In this document: positions 12,083 through 21,197 of the stretch, one piece after another
How the letters are laid out: each line of letters starts with the position of its first letter
How positions within the stretch are numbered: the stretch's first letter is position 1
Assembly: GCA_032433765.1 (NCBI GenBank)
Contig: JAVIAB010000073.1
Coordinates: 64,374,199 to 64,438,198, forward strand
Length of the DNA: 64,000 bases
Direction of reading: 5' to 3'
DNA from: Megaustenia siamemsis
Taxonomy: Eukaryota > Mollusca > Gastropoda > Stylommatophora > Ariophantidae
The notes under the pieces: generated by a model
What the model was told of the DNA's origin: nothing
Database searches by the model: none
The model's input: only the letters and a program-made list of their open reading frames with translations
Program-made: the position numbers and the translations under genes

Positions 12083-12148
12083 TTGTAACAGATTGATAGA
12101 AAAAGAGAATACACTGTGAAAGAAAAGAAGAAAAATAAACTCTCCAAG
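12083..12148. repeat. 66-bp repeat identical to the 5' flank of RTE-A
   Basis: Identical over 66 bp to 14576-14641, the sequence just upstream of the intact RTE-A ORF. Here it is followed by unrelated DNA and then the Ig pseudogene. Confidence 0.8.
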
Positions 12149-12257
12149 GGGTGCTGCAAAATCCATAGCCAACTGTGACTGACAGAGGCTACTGCTACTA
12201 CTATAATTTATTATAATTATATTTATAGTAGAACAATTATATATCCAAATATACTAC

Positions 12258-12850
12258 AAGGATATGATGGAGAGTAATAGTCTGGTCTGTAGGAGGTCCA
12301 TTAACAAAGATAGGACTGGACGTGACATTGAGGTAAACAGTACCAGTTGTCCCTCTGACAAAGTTAGTTCCCTTGCAAGTGTAGAACTTCTCGTCCTCCT
12401 CCCTCAGGTCTGCGATGGTCAATACCCTACCCCAACCAGATGTTCTATATTTATAACTGGACACAATTGGTTGATGAAAATCATCAAACCATTGTATGAC
12501 TGGAGTGTTTGGCTGGAACGGTAAATATCCAGAGTAAACACACTCCTGTTAGGCAGAGGAGTATATCAGTCCTTTAACCCCAGTGTTGCTGTATTGAAGT
12601 TGTGACATCATGGCTACTGGTGACTTTTGATTAACTGTTAATGTATTCACTGTGCCAAGTCAAACCTCTTATTCCTTATCAGATAAAACACCACAGATGT
12701 AGCTGCTAATTTTTGAATCATCGAGTAGCACATAGGTGAAGTGAAGATTTCTTGAAAAGGTCTCAGGGTTCATGCAGCCTCTTTAAATGGAAAAATAAAA
12801 GGAGTCCCATCACTCCATATGGCAGTATATATTGAATGTTGTGTTAGTGT
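12258..12850 (-). pseudogene. L1CAM/neuroglian-type Ig cell-adhesion pseudogene fragment
   Basis: One minus-strand frame reads through parts of two immunoglobulin domains of the L1/neuroglian family. Upper part: NPETFSRNLHFTYVLLDD, then SYICGVLSDKE with the Y-x-C of an Ig F strand, then LGTVNTLTVN (G strand). Lower part: ECVYSGYLPF (B-strand Cys), VIQWF (core Trp), GRVLTIADLREEDEKFYTCK (L-x-I...D-x-Y-x-C), TVYLNVTSSPIFVNGP leading to the next domain. At least five in-frame stops interrupt it, near 12816, 12789, 12676, 12667 and 12549. The lower 288 bp (12258-12545) is open and has AG/GT-like borders, but homology continues across the AG into stop-bearing sequence. A decayed, apparently intronless fragment is therefore favoured over a nested exon. 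Homology ends abruptly near 12258. The parent gene is not in the window. Confidence 0.7.
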
Positions 12851-12894
12851 CCATTGCCCCTGTTGTCTCTGAAGCTGTCCGCTAAGGGGGGCCC

Positions 12895-13142
12895 ACCGAA
12901 AGGTTCATTTATGGATGCACAATTCTAATATGTAACGCGCACATACTTTAGGCCTAGTCTGTCGCACTTCAAATGTTTCATACACATTCCGTAACATTTG
13001 CCTTTTCTTGTTTTCCTTCTTCGATGTTGTCGTTTAGGCTTCATCTGAATAATTCTTGTCATCATTGTTGAGTTTGTCTCTGAAAGTCGATGCTGTGGGT
13101 AGTCTAGACTCACGTGCACGGTCCAGAACCTATTGGCCAACC
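12895..13142 (-). mobile_element. LINE E endonuclease-linker fragment
   Basis: The minus strand reads RRRKTRKGKCYGMCMKHLKC and GLKYVRVTY. This is similar to KTRKGKRA-MCKKRSKCKKVGLKYVSFTY in the LINE E copy at 7735-7835. Stops flank it. Confidence 0.65.
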
Positions 13143-14061
13143 CCAGTCAATCAGCTTTTCAGCACATGGATACACCATTGAGCTTTTTATTTTCGTCATT
13201 CAGAAGTACAGATCAATTATATTATACTTCCTTGCCAACGAACGGGTGAAAAGACACCACCATCTTGGATAGCACAGAAAGCGCATCTGATCTGCAGCTG
13301 AAAGACATGGAATCTATATTACTACTACTATCTTAAGTATAAGAAAGCAGACTAAGACAATGACTGCAACTGAGACAAAGTTCACATATGCCTCAAACAG
13401 GAATGTGATGTCAGTTTCTCTGTGAATGTTGAGGAAGGTTTGAAATGACTGCTACATGAATGTTTGCATTCACTGAGACCTCAAGACTTCAGGAACTGGT
13501 GTCAATTTATTGCCGTTGTCATGTTCATATCAAGAAAAGAATGGATGCATTGACCTAAAAAAGTAAAATTCACCAATGGTGAATGGTGTACACTGACTAC
13601 ATGTGTACGGAGAATGCAGCTGTAAAATTGATGAGTTTATTGCCCTTAGATTGTGGGAAATAACACTGACTGTGGAATGAGTGAGAAACATACATGAGAG
13701 GAAGATTACAGCATATATATAATAAAAGTGCCATGGGAGTAATTAGTACATGCAACCATCATATCGATTAAGAATGAACACCTGCCTGGAGTGTAGTGAC
13801 AATATTTCACCATAATTAATCAATCTAGTTCAGTGATTTTATGGTTGTTTGTCATCATTCTGGTATTTTTTTTCTGACTTAATCTCCATGTTGAAAGCAG
13901 CAACGCTCTTATCAGGTTAACAAGTATTTATCCTGATCCTATTAGTTTGACTATGTTGACAGCAAAGTGGTAATTAATCTGCCTCTAATACCTTATAGAG
14001 CAGAGTTTCTCAACTGTTTTGGAATCATAAGGAGAAATTAAAAATAAAATATAAAAAATTG
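13143..14061. other. Intron, no recognised element
   Basis: Mixed-composition intronic DNA of about 0.9 kb. No open frame with recognisable homology, no tRNA-like box pair and no direct repeats were noticed. Confidence 0.4.
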
Positions 14062-14350
14062 TAAGGTTAAAGCTTTACGTAAATGATGGATGACACAAAT
14101 TTGAACAACGTTTTGGCGCAATAGGCCTTCGGCAGGAGCAAGCAAACAACACACACACAAACATGTCAGTAAATAAAATTAATCCTACATAGCTAACTAA
14201 TAATGAAGCACCCAAAACAAAATAATTTTGAACTAGTATGAAAAACAAAAATAAAAATGACTTCTCTGTATCATGGTCAGAAGGAAAAAGAAAGCTTGGT
14301 GTGGGATATGCAATTGACCAGCCAATGTTTGATTGGCTGGTCAATAGCAG
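14062..14350 (-). mobile_element. Probable Penelope-like terminal (pLTR) fragment with palindrome
   Basis: The minus strand contains CCTGCCGAAGGCCTATTGCG followed by CCAAAACGTTGTTCAAATTT, similar to 57.69-57.78 kb (CTGAAGGCCTATTGGGCCGAAACATTG). This sequence style is known from Penelope-like element ends. A perfect 14-bp inverted repeat with a 5-nt loop lies at 14313-14345. Assignment is by resemblance only. Confidence 0.45.
14313..14345. repeat. Perfect hairpin, 14-bp arms
   Basis: ATTGACCAGCCAAT (14313-14326), loop GTTTG, ATTGGCTGGTCAAT (14332-14345). Perfect arms in otherwise degenerate DNA. Confidence 0.95.
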
Positions 14351-14357
14351 GTTAAAA

Positions 14358-14575
14358 AAGTAAGTAAAGGGTCCCCGTCACGCCAAGTGGCATATAGGAA
14401 ATATGGTATTAGTGACCATAAAATTTACAGACCTCCAGCACATGATTTTGGGGGTTTTGTGGTCGGTATTACACCCGTGCCACTTTACTTTCCCAGAAAA
14501 AAATCCGGTACCTATTTAAGGCTGGGTGAATCCAGAAGCTGTGGGTTGAGATCAAACCCTACCTCTGTAACAAGG
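14358..14575 (-). mobile_element. SINE-1, head-truncated
   Basis: Reads, on the minus strand, the SINE-1 body: ...GGTTCACCCAGCC-like, ATCCGGT, GGTCGGTATTAC complement, CACTTGGCGTGACGGGG. The tRNA-like head is replaced after CTCTGTAACAAG by the 66-bp repeat that precedes RTE-A. Confidence 0.8.
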
Positions 14576-17500
14576 TTGTAACAGATTGATAGAAAAAGAG
14601 AATACACTGTGAAAGAAAAGAAGAAAAATAAACTCTCCAAGAATACTACAGGAAAGCCGATTCCTGATACAGAATGTGTAAATTAGCAGTAGATAGTAGT
14701 GATAGTTTTTTCGGCCCCAAAACAACAACAAAAATAGGATTCTGGAATGTGCGAACAATGGCCGCTCCGACGAAACATGCACAGGTCGCGAGCGAGATGG
14801 ACAGATACGATCTAGATATTTTAGGATTAAGCGAAATGCGCTGGCTTGGAACAGGTAGGAGATCTATTGATAATAAAATAGTAGTTTTTTCTGGAAGGGA
14901 AGATGGAAAACACCGTGAAGGAGTAGGCATAATGATGACAGACAAAGCTGCAAGAAGTTTATTAGAATGGGAACCGGTAAACAGCCGTCTGATACGAACA
15001 CGATACAAAACAAAACATGGAAGACTTTCAATTATTCAATGTTATGCGCCTACTAACGAAGCTGATGATGAAGTTAAGGACGATTTTTATAACCAACTGC
15101 AACAACTTATAAACAAAATACCAAAACACGATCTTTTAATTGTAATGGGAGACTTCAACGCCAAAGTAGGACAAGATAACGCAGGAGTGGAACATGTGAT
15201 GGGGAGAGAAGGCTGTAATACAACAAGTCAGAATGGAGAAAGATTAATAGAATTATGTTTAATAGAAAATTTAGTTATAGGTGGGACATTATTTCCACAC
15301 AAAAATATTCACAAAACAACATGGATATCTCCTGATGATAGAACCTCAAATCAAATTGACCACCTATGTATTAAACAACAATTCAGATCATCATTAATAG
15401 ATGTAAGAGCTTACAGAGGTGCTGATGTTAATAGTGACCACAACTTGTGCATTGGGAAAATAAGATTAAAATTTAGAAACCAACAGAAGAGGTCAATTAC
15501 ACATAAAATTGATAGTCATAAACTGAAAGATGAAGCCATAAAGGAAAAGTTTAACATAGAGCTAAGTAATTGTTATTCAGCACTCGGTGAAATAGACTTA
15601 GATATCAATGAAATGTGGGACTCACAGAGCAAAATACTAATGACAGCAGCAGAAGCAAGTGCCGGACTGAAGAAAATGGAAAAACGAGCTTGGATCTCAG
15701 ACACCACATGGAAATACATCAAAGAAAGAAGAGAAGCAAAGAGAGCCGTGACTAATGTAAAGACAGATCTTGGAAAGGTTCTGGCAAAAGCAACATACAA
15801 AGAATTAGACAACAAAGTGAAAAGTTCGGCAAGAAGAGATACAAGAGCTTATATAGACAACTTGGCAGAGAAAGCAGAGACAGCTGCAATTACAGGAGAC
15901 AGCAGAACTCTCTATACTGTACAAAAGATGCTGACAAACACCTATACATCCAGTGGAACACCAATTCTAGACAAATCTGGATTAATGCTAACAACAAGCG
16001 CAGACATAAAAGCCCGTTGGGCGGAACACTTCAAAGAAATTCTTAACCGTCCACTACCTCACAGTTTAATAGATTTTGAAGCTGAAACACCAGCAGCAGA
16101 ATTAGATGTAAATTTAGATGACTTCACCTTGAGTGAAATAGAAACCACCTTAAAGCTAATGACCAATAACAAGGCTGCTGGAGAGGATAAGTTAACAGCT
16201 GAGATCCTCAAGGCAATTGATAGCCATAATTTAATACATCTCCAAAAAATGTTCAACATCATTTGGAAAACAGAGAAGACGCCTCATAAATGGAAAAAAG
16301 GAATCATTGTTAAGATCCCAAAAAAGGGCAATCTTAGAGATTGTAACAACTGGAGAGGCGTGACACTTTTGTCAGTTGCCTCAAAGTTATTCTGTAAAAT
16401 CATCCTAAATAGAATAAAGGATTCAATAGATACAGTAATGCGTGAAGAACAGGCTGGGTTTAGAAAAGGGAGAAGCTGTCTTGACCACATTTTCACTCTA
16501 CGACTTATATTGGAGGAACACATTGAAAAGCAAAAACCTTTTGTACTTAACTTCATCGACTTCAAAAAAGCATTTGATAGTATTCATAGAGATTCTTTGT
16601 GGAAAATTCTGAAGCAATATGGTTTACCATCAAAAATCATAAATATTATCAAAGACATGTATGATGGTTACACATGTGCAGTTCGAACAGAGGAAGGACT
16701 GAGCGAATGTTTCCCAATAGAAACTGGGGTTAAACAAGGATGTATTTTATCGCCCTTGTTATTTGGAATTGTTATGGACTTCATAATGAAGAAATGCTGC
16801 ACTGGTAATAAAGGCATCGAATGGATACAAGGAGACCATTTGGAGGACCTCGACTTTGCTGATGACATAGTTCTCATCAGCAGTCAGATAAAAACGATGC
16901 AGGAAAACACAAATGAACTATCATCAATAGCCAGCAAAATTGGGCTTGAGGTCAATCATGAAAAGACTAAAGTCATGAAAAGTTTAATTCCAACAAGTGA
17001 CAAAATATACATGGAAAACAAACCAGTAGAAGAGATCGATCACTTTATCTATCTTGGAAGTCACATTGATCGAGAAGGGGATACGAGCAAAGAAATTAGA
17101 ATCAGACTGGCTAAAGCAGCAATGTCTTTCAGAAGCCTTGAAAAGTTGTGGAAATCAAAACTCATTAGCACAAACACAAAACTTAGGCTATTCAAATCAA
17201 ATGTACTATCAACCCTTACGTATGCGTGTGAAAGCTGGAAAACAACAAGAGATATAGAAACAAAGTTGAACGCATTCGAAAATAAATGTCTAAGGAAAAT
17301 ACTTGGTATAGAATGGAACGAATTCAAAACAAACGAGGAAATTAGAGAAATCGCCAATCAACCACTAATATCTTCAGTAATAAAGAAAAGACGATGGTCA
17401 TACGTTGGACATGTGATGAGAAGAGATAATAATCGAATAGCAAAGCAAGCCCTCATATGGGAAACAACAGGTAAAAGAAAAAGAGGAAGACCCAGGGAGA

Positions 17501-17715
17501 CACTGAGAAGAACATTGATGAGAGAGGCAAGAGCAGCAGGAATCGGCTCCCTCAATGAGATAGAACTGCTTGCACAGAACAGAGACAGATGGCGAGATTT
17601 GATAAAATATCTTTAAAAGAAAACTGCTAGAACAAAAATTCATATAGGAGAAGGTGTATCTTGGTCTACGCCCTATGGGCCGGTTACGGCTCGAAAGGTC
17701 AATAGATAGATAGAA
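14576..17715 (+). mobile_element. RTE-A LINE, coding-complete copy
   Basis: About 3.1 kb: a short leader, one intact ORF (14674-17616), and a roughly 95-bp 3' UTR ending GCCGGTTACGGCTCGAAAGG TCAATAGATAGATAG. The GATA-type tail marks the 3' end. The same 3' end appears in the deleted copies at 21198 and 33584 and in the sRTE short elements. A clear TSD was not found; the 3' flank runs straight into a SINE-1 fragment. The leader differs from that of the deletion derivative at 33.6-34.1 kb, so the true 5' end may be missing. Confidence 0.9.
14674..17616 (+). CDS. RTE-A endonuclease-reverse transcriptase polyprotein
   Basis: Single intact 980-aa ORF. N-terminal apurinic/apyrimidinic-type endonuclease (about 20-270): WNVRT with N25, SEMRW with E54, QCYAPTNEAD, GDFNAKVG with D160/N162, and SDH at 254-256 are all present. 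A charged linker runs to about 480. The reverse transcriptase spans about 490-780: AAGEDKLTAEIL, IPKKGNLRDC, EEQAGFRKGRSCLDH, FIDFKKAFDS, GVKQGCILSP (686-695), and catalytic FADD (728-731). A C-terminal region with YVGHVMRRDNN and KRKRGRPRETLRR follows. Length, single-ORF layout and endonuclease motifs fit RTE-superfamily proteins, often annotated as craniofacial development protein 2-like. It nicks target DNA and copies its own RNA there. With no stop and all catalytic residues, it is the one element here that could be active. The start is the first ATG; an internal ATG at residue 29 would cut into the nuclease. Confidence 0.95.
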   Translation: MCKLAVDSSDSFFGPKTTTKIGFWNVRTMAAPTKHAQVASEMDRYDLDILGLSEMRWLGTGRRSIDNKIVVFSGREDGKHREGVGIMMTDKAARSLLEWEPVNSRLIRTRYKTKHGRLSIIQCYAPTNEADDEVKDDFYNQLQQLINKIPKHDLLIVMGDFNAKVGQDNAGVEHVMGREGCNTTSQNGERLIELCLIENLVIGGTLFPHKNIHKTTWISPDDRTSNQIDHLCIKQQFRSSLIDVRAYRGADVNSDHNLCIGKIRLKFRNQQKRSITHKIDSHKLKDEAIKEKFNIELSNCYSALGEIDLDINEMWDSQSKILMTAAEASAGLKKMEKRAWISDTTWKYIKERREAKRAVTNVKTDLGKVLAKATYKELDNKVKSSARRDTRAYIDNLAEKAETAAITGDSRTLYTVQKMLTNTYTSSGTPILDKSGLMLTTSADIKARWAEHFKEILNRPLPHSLIDFEAETPAAELDVNLDDFTLSEIETTLKLMTNNKAAGEDKLTAEILKAIDSHNLIHLQKMFNIIWKTEKTPHKWKKGIIVKIPKKGNLRDCNNWRGVTLLSVASKLFCKIILNRIKDSIDTVMREEQAGFRKGRSCLDHIFTLRLILEEHIEKQKPFVLNFIDFKKAFDSIHRDSLWKILKQYGLPSKIINIIKDMYDGYTCAVRTEEGLSECFPIETGVKQGCILSPLLFGIVMDFIMKKCCTGNKGIEWIQGDHLEDLDFADDIVLISSQIKTMQENTNELSSIASKIGLEVNHEKTKVMKSLIPTSDKIYMENKPVEEIDHFIYLGSHIDREGDTSKEIRIRLAKAAMSFRSLEKLWKSKLISTNTKLRLFKSNVLSTLTYACESWKTTRDIETKLNAFENKCLRKILGIEWNEFKTNEEIREIANQPLISSVIKKRRWSYVGHVMRRDNNRIAKQALIWETTGKRKRGRPRETLRRTLMREARAAGIGSLNEIELLAQNRDRWRDLIKYL

Positions 17716-17845
17716 AGCGCACGGGCGTAATACCAACCACATTACCCCAAAAATCATGTGCTGAAGGTGTGTAAAATTTATGGTCACTAACACCATATTT
17801 CCTATACGCCACTTGGCTTGACGGGGGTACTTTACTTTTTTTATA
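17716..17845 (+). mobile_element. SINE-1, 3' half
   Basis: Begins at GCACGGGCGTAATACC and continues through the shared body to CGCCACTTGGCTTGACGGGG GTACTTTACT. The tRNA head is missing. It abuts the RTE-A tail directly. Confidence 0.8.
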
Positions 17846-18000
17846 CATACATACACACATACACACATATATATATATATATATACACATGCACATACAT
17901 GTGTGCGTTCACACACATGTGAAAATGTGCGCATACAGCCTACATCCTTACGTGTGCGTTCACACACATGTGAAAATGTGCGCATACAGCCTACATCCCC
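17846..18000. repeat. Microsatellite and 51-bp tandem duplication
   Basis: A (CATACA/CACATA/TA)n stretch at 17846-17900 is followed by two nearly identical copies of a 51-bp unit starting GTGTGCGTTCACACACATGT (17901-17951 and 17952-18000). Confidence 0.85.
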
Positions 18001-18179
18001 AGAAGTGTCCACACCGAGGTACTTGTGCATACACAAAGAAGAAAGAATAGACCAGAAGAATAACGGGTACTCGAAAGGAGGAAAGAGTGAGATGTCTCAG
18101 AGTGGTGTTCACAAAGAACATGTAAAAGGTAAGGTACTGTGTAGTGCATGTGGAAAGAGTAATGCCTTACACAAAATAA

Positions 18180-18447
18180 AGGGGAGGCACAATAGCTCAG
18201 TGGTTAGTGAACTGGACTACGAAGGACAAAAGGCAGAGTTCGATCCCAACCGACGGCTTCCGGGTTCACCCAGTCTTAAATGGGCACCGGAATTTTACTG
18301 GGAAAGTAAAGTGGCACAGGCATAATAATGACCACATTACCCCAAAAATCATGTGCCGAAGGTCTGAAAAATTTATGGTCACTAACACTATATTCCCTAT
18401 ACGCCACTTGGCGTGACGGGGGCTCTTTACTTTTTTTTACTTTACTC
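18180..18447 (+). mobile_element. SINE-1, full-length with 11-bp TSD
   Basis: tRNA-like head (AGGCACAATAGCTCAGTGG, A box; GAGTTCGATCCCAACC, B box), common body, and tail CTTTACTTTTTTTTACTTTACTC. Flanked by ACACAAAATAA at 18169-18179 and 18448-18458. It sits in Penelope-like sequence. Confidence 0.92.
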
Positions 18448-18529
18448 ACACAAAATAAGCAGCCCAGACAAAACAGATATAGGAGGCCACCGAAGTATCG
18501 CAGTGACGTCTAGTAAAGGAGAGCTGTGA

Positions 18530-19440
18530 ATAGCATAGCATGTGCATATACTAATGTGCTTATACATGGGCAGAAGAACAGAATATGTAATAAGGAAGAA
18601 GCACCCACAGGGAAACTATGTGTGCGAGTGTGATACATTCATGCCTTGTGGGGTCAGTGAACTAATTTGGGCTATAAGACGATTCTCCAAGACGAACCGG
18701 CTGCAATCACCGGAGTGGCAAAGGATGATACCAGTGATATGGGTGTCGTTTTTGCCCCTGTGGTCTGAGGAATTGAAATGAAATGCCACTTGAGTGCCAG
18801 TAATCTGTTGAACATCCTGCAGATGTTCACAAAATCTTTTCGCTAAATGTATCCCAGACTCGCCAATATAAGTCATGTGACATCATTAGCATATGATGGC
18901 ATAAATGATGTTGCGGGACACACATGTGAAACCATCCTTGATCTCAAACCGTCTGTTAGGGAATAAGACAGATTTGGTGCAGAGCGCATAAGCACAGGTG
19001 ATACAGTTATGTCCACAGAGGATCGTATCCAAGTGTTTATGGTTGGAGTGAGGGAGACGGTTCCTAACCAGAATATCTCTCAAATTCCTGTTGTGTTTGA
19101 AGGTGACCATAGGGGGGATCATGGAAAAGTAGATGATTGGTGGGATCAGAGTGGAGGATGGAATGGTAATGGTTGAATATTTTCACAGCAGCTAAGTTGT
19201 GAGGATGATAGGTGAGGGTGAGTATTGTTCTCTTAGAGGGGTGGGCGATTAGAAAGCATAAGTGCCTGGGGACGAGAGATAAGGAGGACCTGTTTTAAAG
19301 GCAGATTGGAGGATCGATTCAGGATAAAGCCAGTGGCTAAAGAAATTTTAGATGAGGTGAACCTGTTGGATGAAATCCTGGTCTATAACCATCATAACCC
19401 CTTTGGAGTTATAACCCCTTTTCACAACAGCCAAATAGCC
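18530..19440 (-). mobile_element. Penelope-like element, GIY-YIG endonuclease region
   Basis: The minus strand encodes, after a frameshift, the end of the RT-to-linker region (TYHPHNLAAVKIFNHYHSIL; FKHNRNLRDILVRNRLPHSN). A Cys motif follows (CGHNCITC...C) with GFTCVSRNIIYAIIC, then the GIY-YIG core MTYIGESGIHLAKRFCEHLQ, VAFHFNSSDH, and a terminal LENRLIAQISSLTPQGMN. This Cys-linker plus GIY-YIG order with HF-x5-H and LE-x-LI-x9-GMN is characteristic of Penelope-like retroelements. Two pieces stay open (18616-18876 and 18886-19122), separated by one stop at the IYAIIC-MTYIGE junction. The RT domain proper is missing. The copy at 45.7-46.9 kb carries the RT side. Confidence 0.85.
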
Positions 19441-19708
19441 TGCAATCCTCTTTTATAATAACCAAGCAATCTTCTGTGATCTCTGAGAAACAATAAAAAG
19501 AAAAAAAATAACTGTAGCTTAAAACAGCCCCCCCCCCCCCCCAAATTAAAAAAAATATTTAAAAAATGATAATAAAGTTCTCAAATTCTGGAATTTCTAA
19601 TTCCAATTATTGTAGAAAGTTTCAGAAGCAATAAAATTGAAAGAAATAGTATTAAAACAAGATAGAAAAAACATCATTCTGACAAATTAGAACACACTTT
19701 ATACCAAC
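19441..19708. repeat. Intron with poly-C tract
   Basis: AT-rich intron just downstream of the fourth MSH4 exon. A run of 15 C residues lies at 19528-19542. No coding homology. Confidence 0.7.
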
Positions 19709-19852
19709 CATTTGGTGGCTGAAGTATATTTGATCTAAGAAGTCTGCATCCTCCAATAGTTTTAGTAAAATTTAATATGCCAAATAATGTATGCTGAGTT
19801 GTTGCATCTTTCATGTTCTGTAAAAGTTCTAAATTCTTCACAGTTGTTGAAT
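19709..19852 (-). CDS. MSH4: MSH4 exon (fourth in window)
   Basis: A 144-bp exon with acceptor ATTTTATAG|ATTCAAC and donor CCAAATG|GTTGGT. The donor deviates from GTRAGT but keeps GT. It encodes [20 protein letters not shown] followed by [27 protein letters not shown]. The block LFG-LN-TKT-GG-R-LRSNIL is the hallmark start of the MutS core domain, where the family reads [26 protein letters not shown]. Frame is open throughout. The phase at both ends matches the exons at 30.4 and 6.5 kb. A run of 15 C residues lies about 170 bp downstream in the intron (19528-19542). Confidence 0.95.
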
Positions 19853-20149
19853 CTATAAAATATATAAATATTATTCTGCATGAAAGATATAGCTAATGTG
19901 TCATTACTGCAAAGAAAAGTTAAAGTTCATAGCTAATGTACTCTTAGATCATTACAAAAATATTGCAATCATATAGGCAGTTATTGATCAGACTTAGACA
20001 AAAATATATTAGAACATCAGTCAAAAAAATATTTAAAAAAACTAAATAAAGTGCCCCAAAATTAATCTAAATTATAGGGTACATAAGGTTAAAATTCTAA
20101 ATTATAATAATAGACAATATTATACCCTAGTAAACTTCTGACATTGTTT

Positions 20150-21130
20150 AAAAACAGCCAGAACAGAGAACAGAGAAGAACAACATTAAGATACTTAGAA
20201 AAACAGAACCACAGTACCCCAAATCCTCCAGTACACATGCCTAACAGAAAGATCAGCAACCAAAGCAACAGAAATTGGAGGAAGAAGGAATTTTCATATC
20301 CCTTAAAAAAGAATACAAGAAAAGACTTTCAGTTGCAACAGGAAAATATTCAAGTAACTTTGAGCAGAGGTAAAAGTTCTGAAAACTGCAGTTGAAACTC
20401 TCTTGAAGAAGATTATTAAAGTAAACATTGTATTCCTCACAGTTCTGTCAGTAATTACAGCAAGGAGGAGTTATGGAAATGAAGACCAGAATGATCAAAG
20501 TGAAACACTCTACAAGCTCTGCCAGAGATGCAGAACTGTGATTCAGTGGATTTCATCTCACTGAAATATCCCTGGAAAAGATGAGGCAGACAGGTTGACA
20601 ATGAAAGGTGGCAAATCACACAAGCCAGAAACAAGTGCAACTTATGAGAAATTAAAAAGGTTTGTCAGGAACAAATACACAAACAAATGGAATACAGAAT
20701 ACCAGGGCTACCAGAAAAAGGATACTTAATACCACGTACCAGCTCAACAGAAAAGAACAAGTAACCATTTTTATGCTCCACATAGGCCACAACTTTTATG
20801 CTCCACATAGGCCACAACAGATTGAAGTACTACCTTTTCAGCACGCTAAAGATAGAAACCTCTGATTAATATGATTGTGCACAGGCAAAATAGCTGCTGA
20901 ACATCTGCTACAATCATGCCCAACATATGATGAACAGAGAAGGTTCTTGTGGCCGGCCATCAATAACAGGAAAATCTGTATGAAGATGTTACCAACCTAG
21001 AGCAGACGAACGTTTTCTTCAAAATTATTAATATTGACATCAAAAGGTGTACGCAGAAGAAAAAGAAGATATCCTGGTATCAAACATGCCAAAGAATAAT
21101 TAGAACAAATGATAACTAATGATAACTAAT
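20150..21130 (+). mobile_element. Degenerate LINE with RNase H (I-like)
   Basis: Broken plus-strand frames around 20550-20700 read IP-x2-DEADRLTMKGGKSHKPE followed by TSATYEKLKRFVRNKYTNKW. That is the end of an RNase H domain with the usual ADRL motif. Further on are FMLHIGHN, GKIAAEHLLQSCPTYDEQRR and a basic tail, as in I-type LINEs. A small duplication (TTTTATGCTCCACATAGGCC, near 20768 and 20791) lies inside it. No intact ORF. Confidence 0.65.
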
Positions 21131-21197
21131 GGATGCATTAAATATACAACAGTAGTGAGATAGACTTGTGTACTATCACCATTGCCATTGAACCTAT

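Noticed and set aside
12258..12545. Functional nested immunoglobulin exon
   Set aside because: Homology in the same frame continues upstream of the AG through several stop codons, and no second exon was found; pseudogene fits better.
14358..17845. Transposon bounded by inverted SINE-1 arms
   Set aside because: The two SINE-1 pieces cover different, partly overlapping parts and no TSD encloses the whole; chance neighbours.
17398..18036. 212-aa minus-strand frame
   Set aside because: Antisense of the RTE-A ORF end plus the 51-bp tandem repeat and microsatellite; low-complexity CVYVYIYIYM content.
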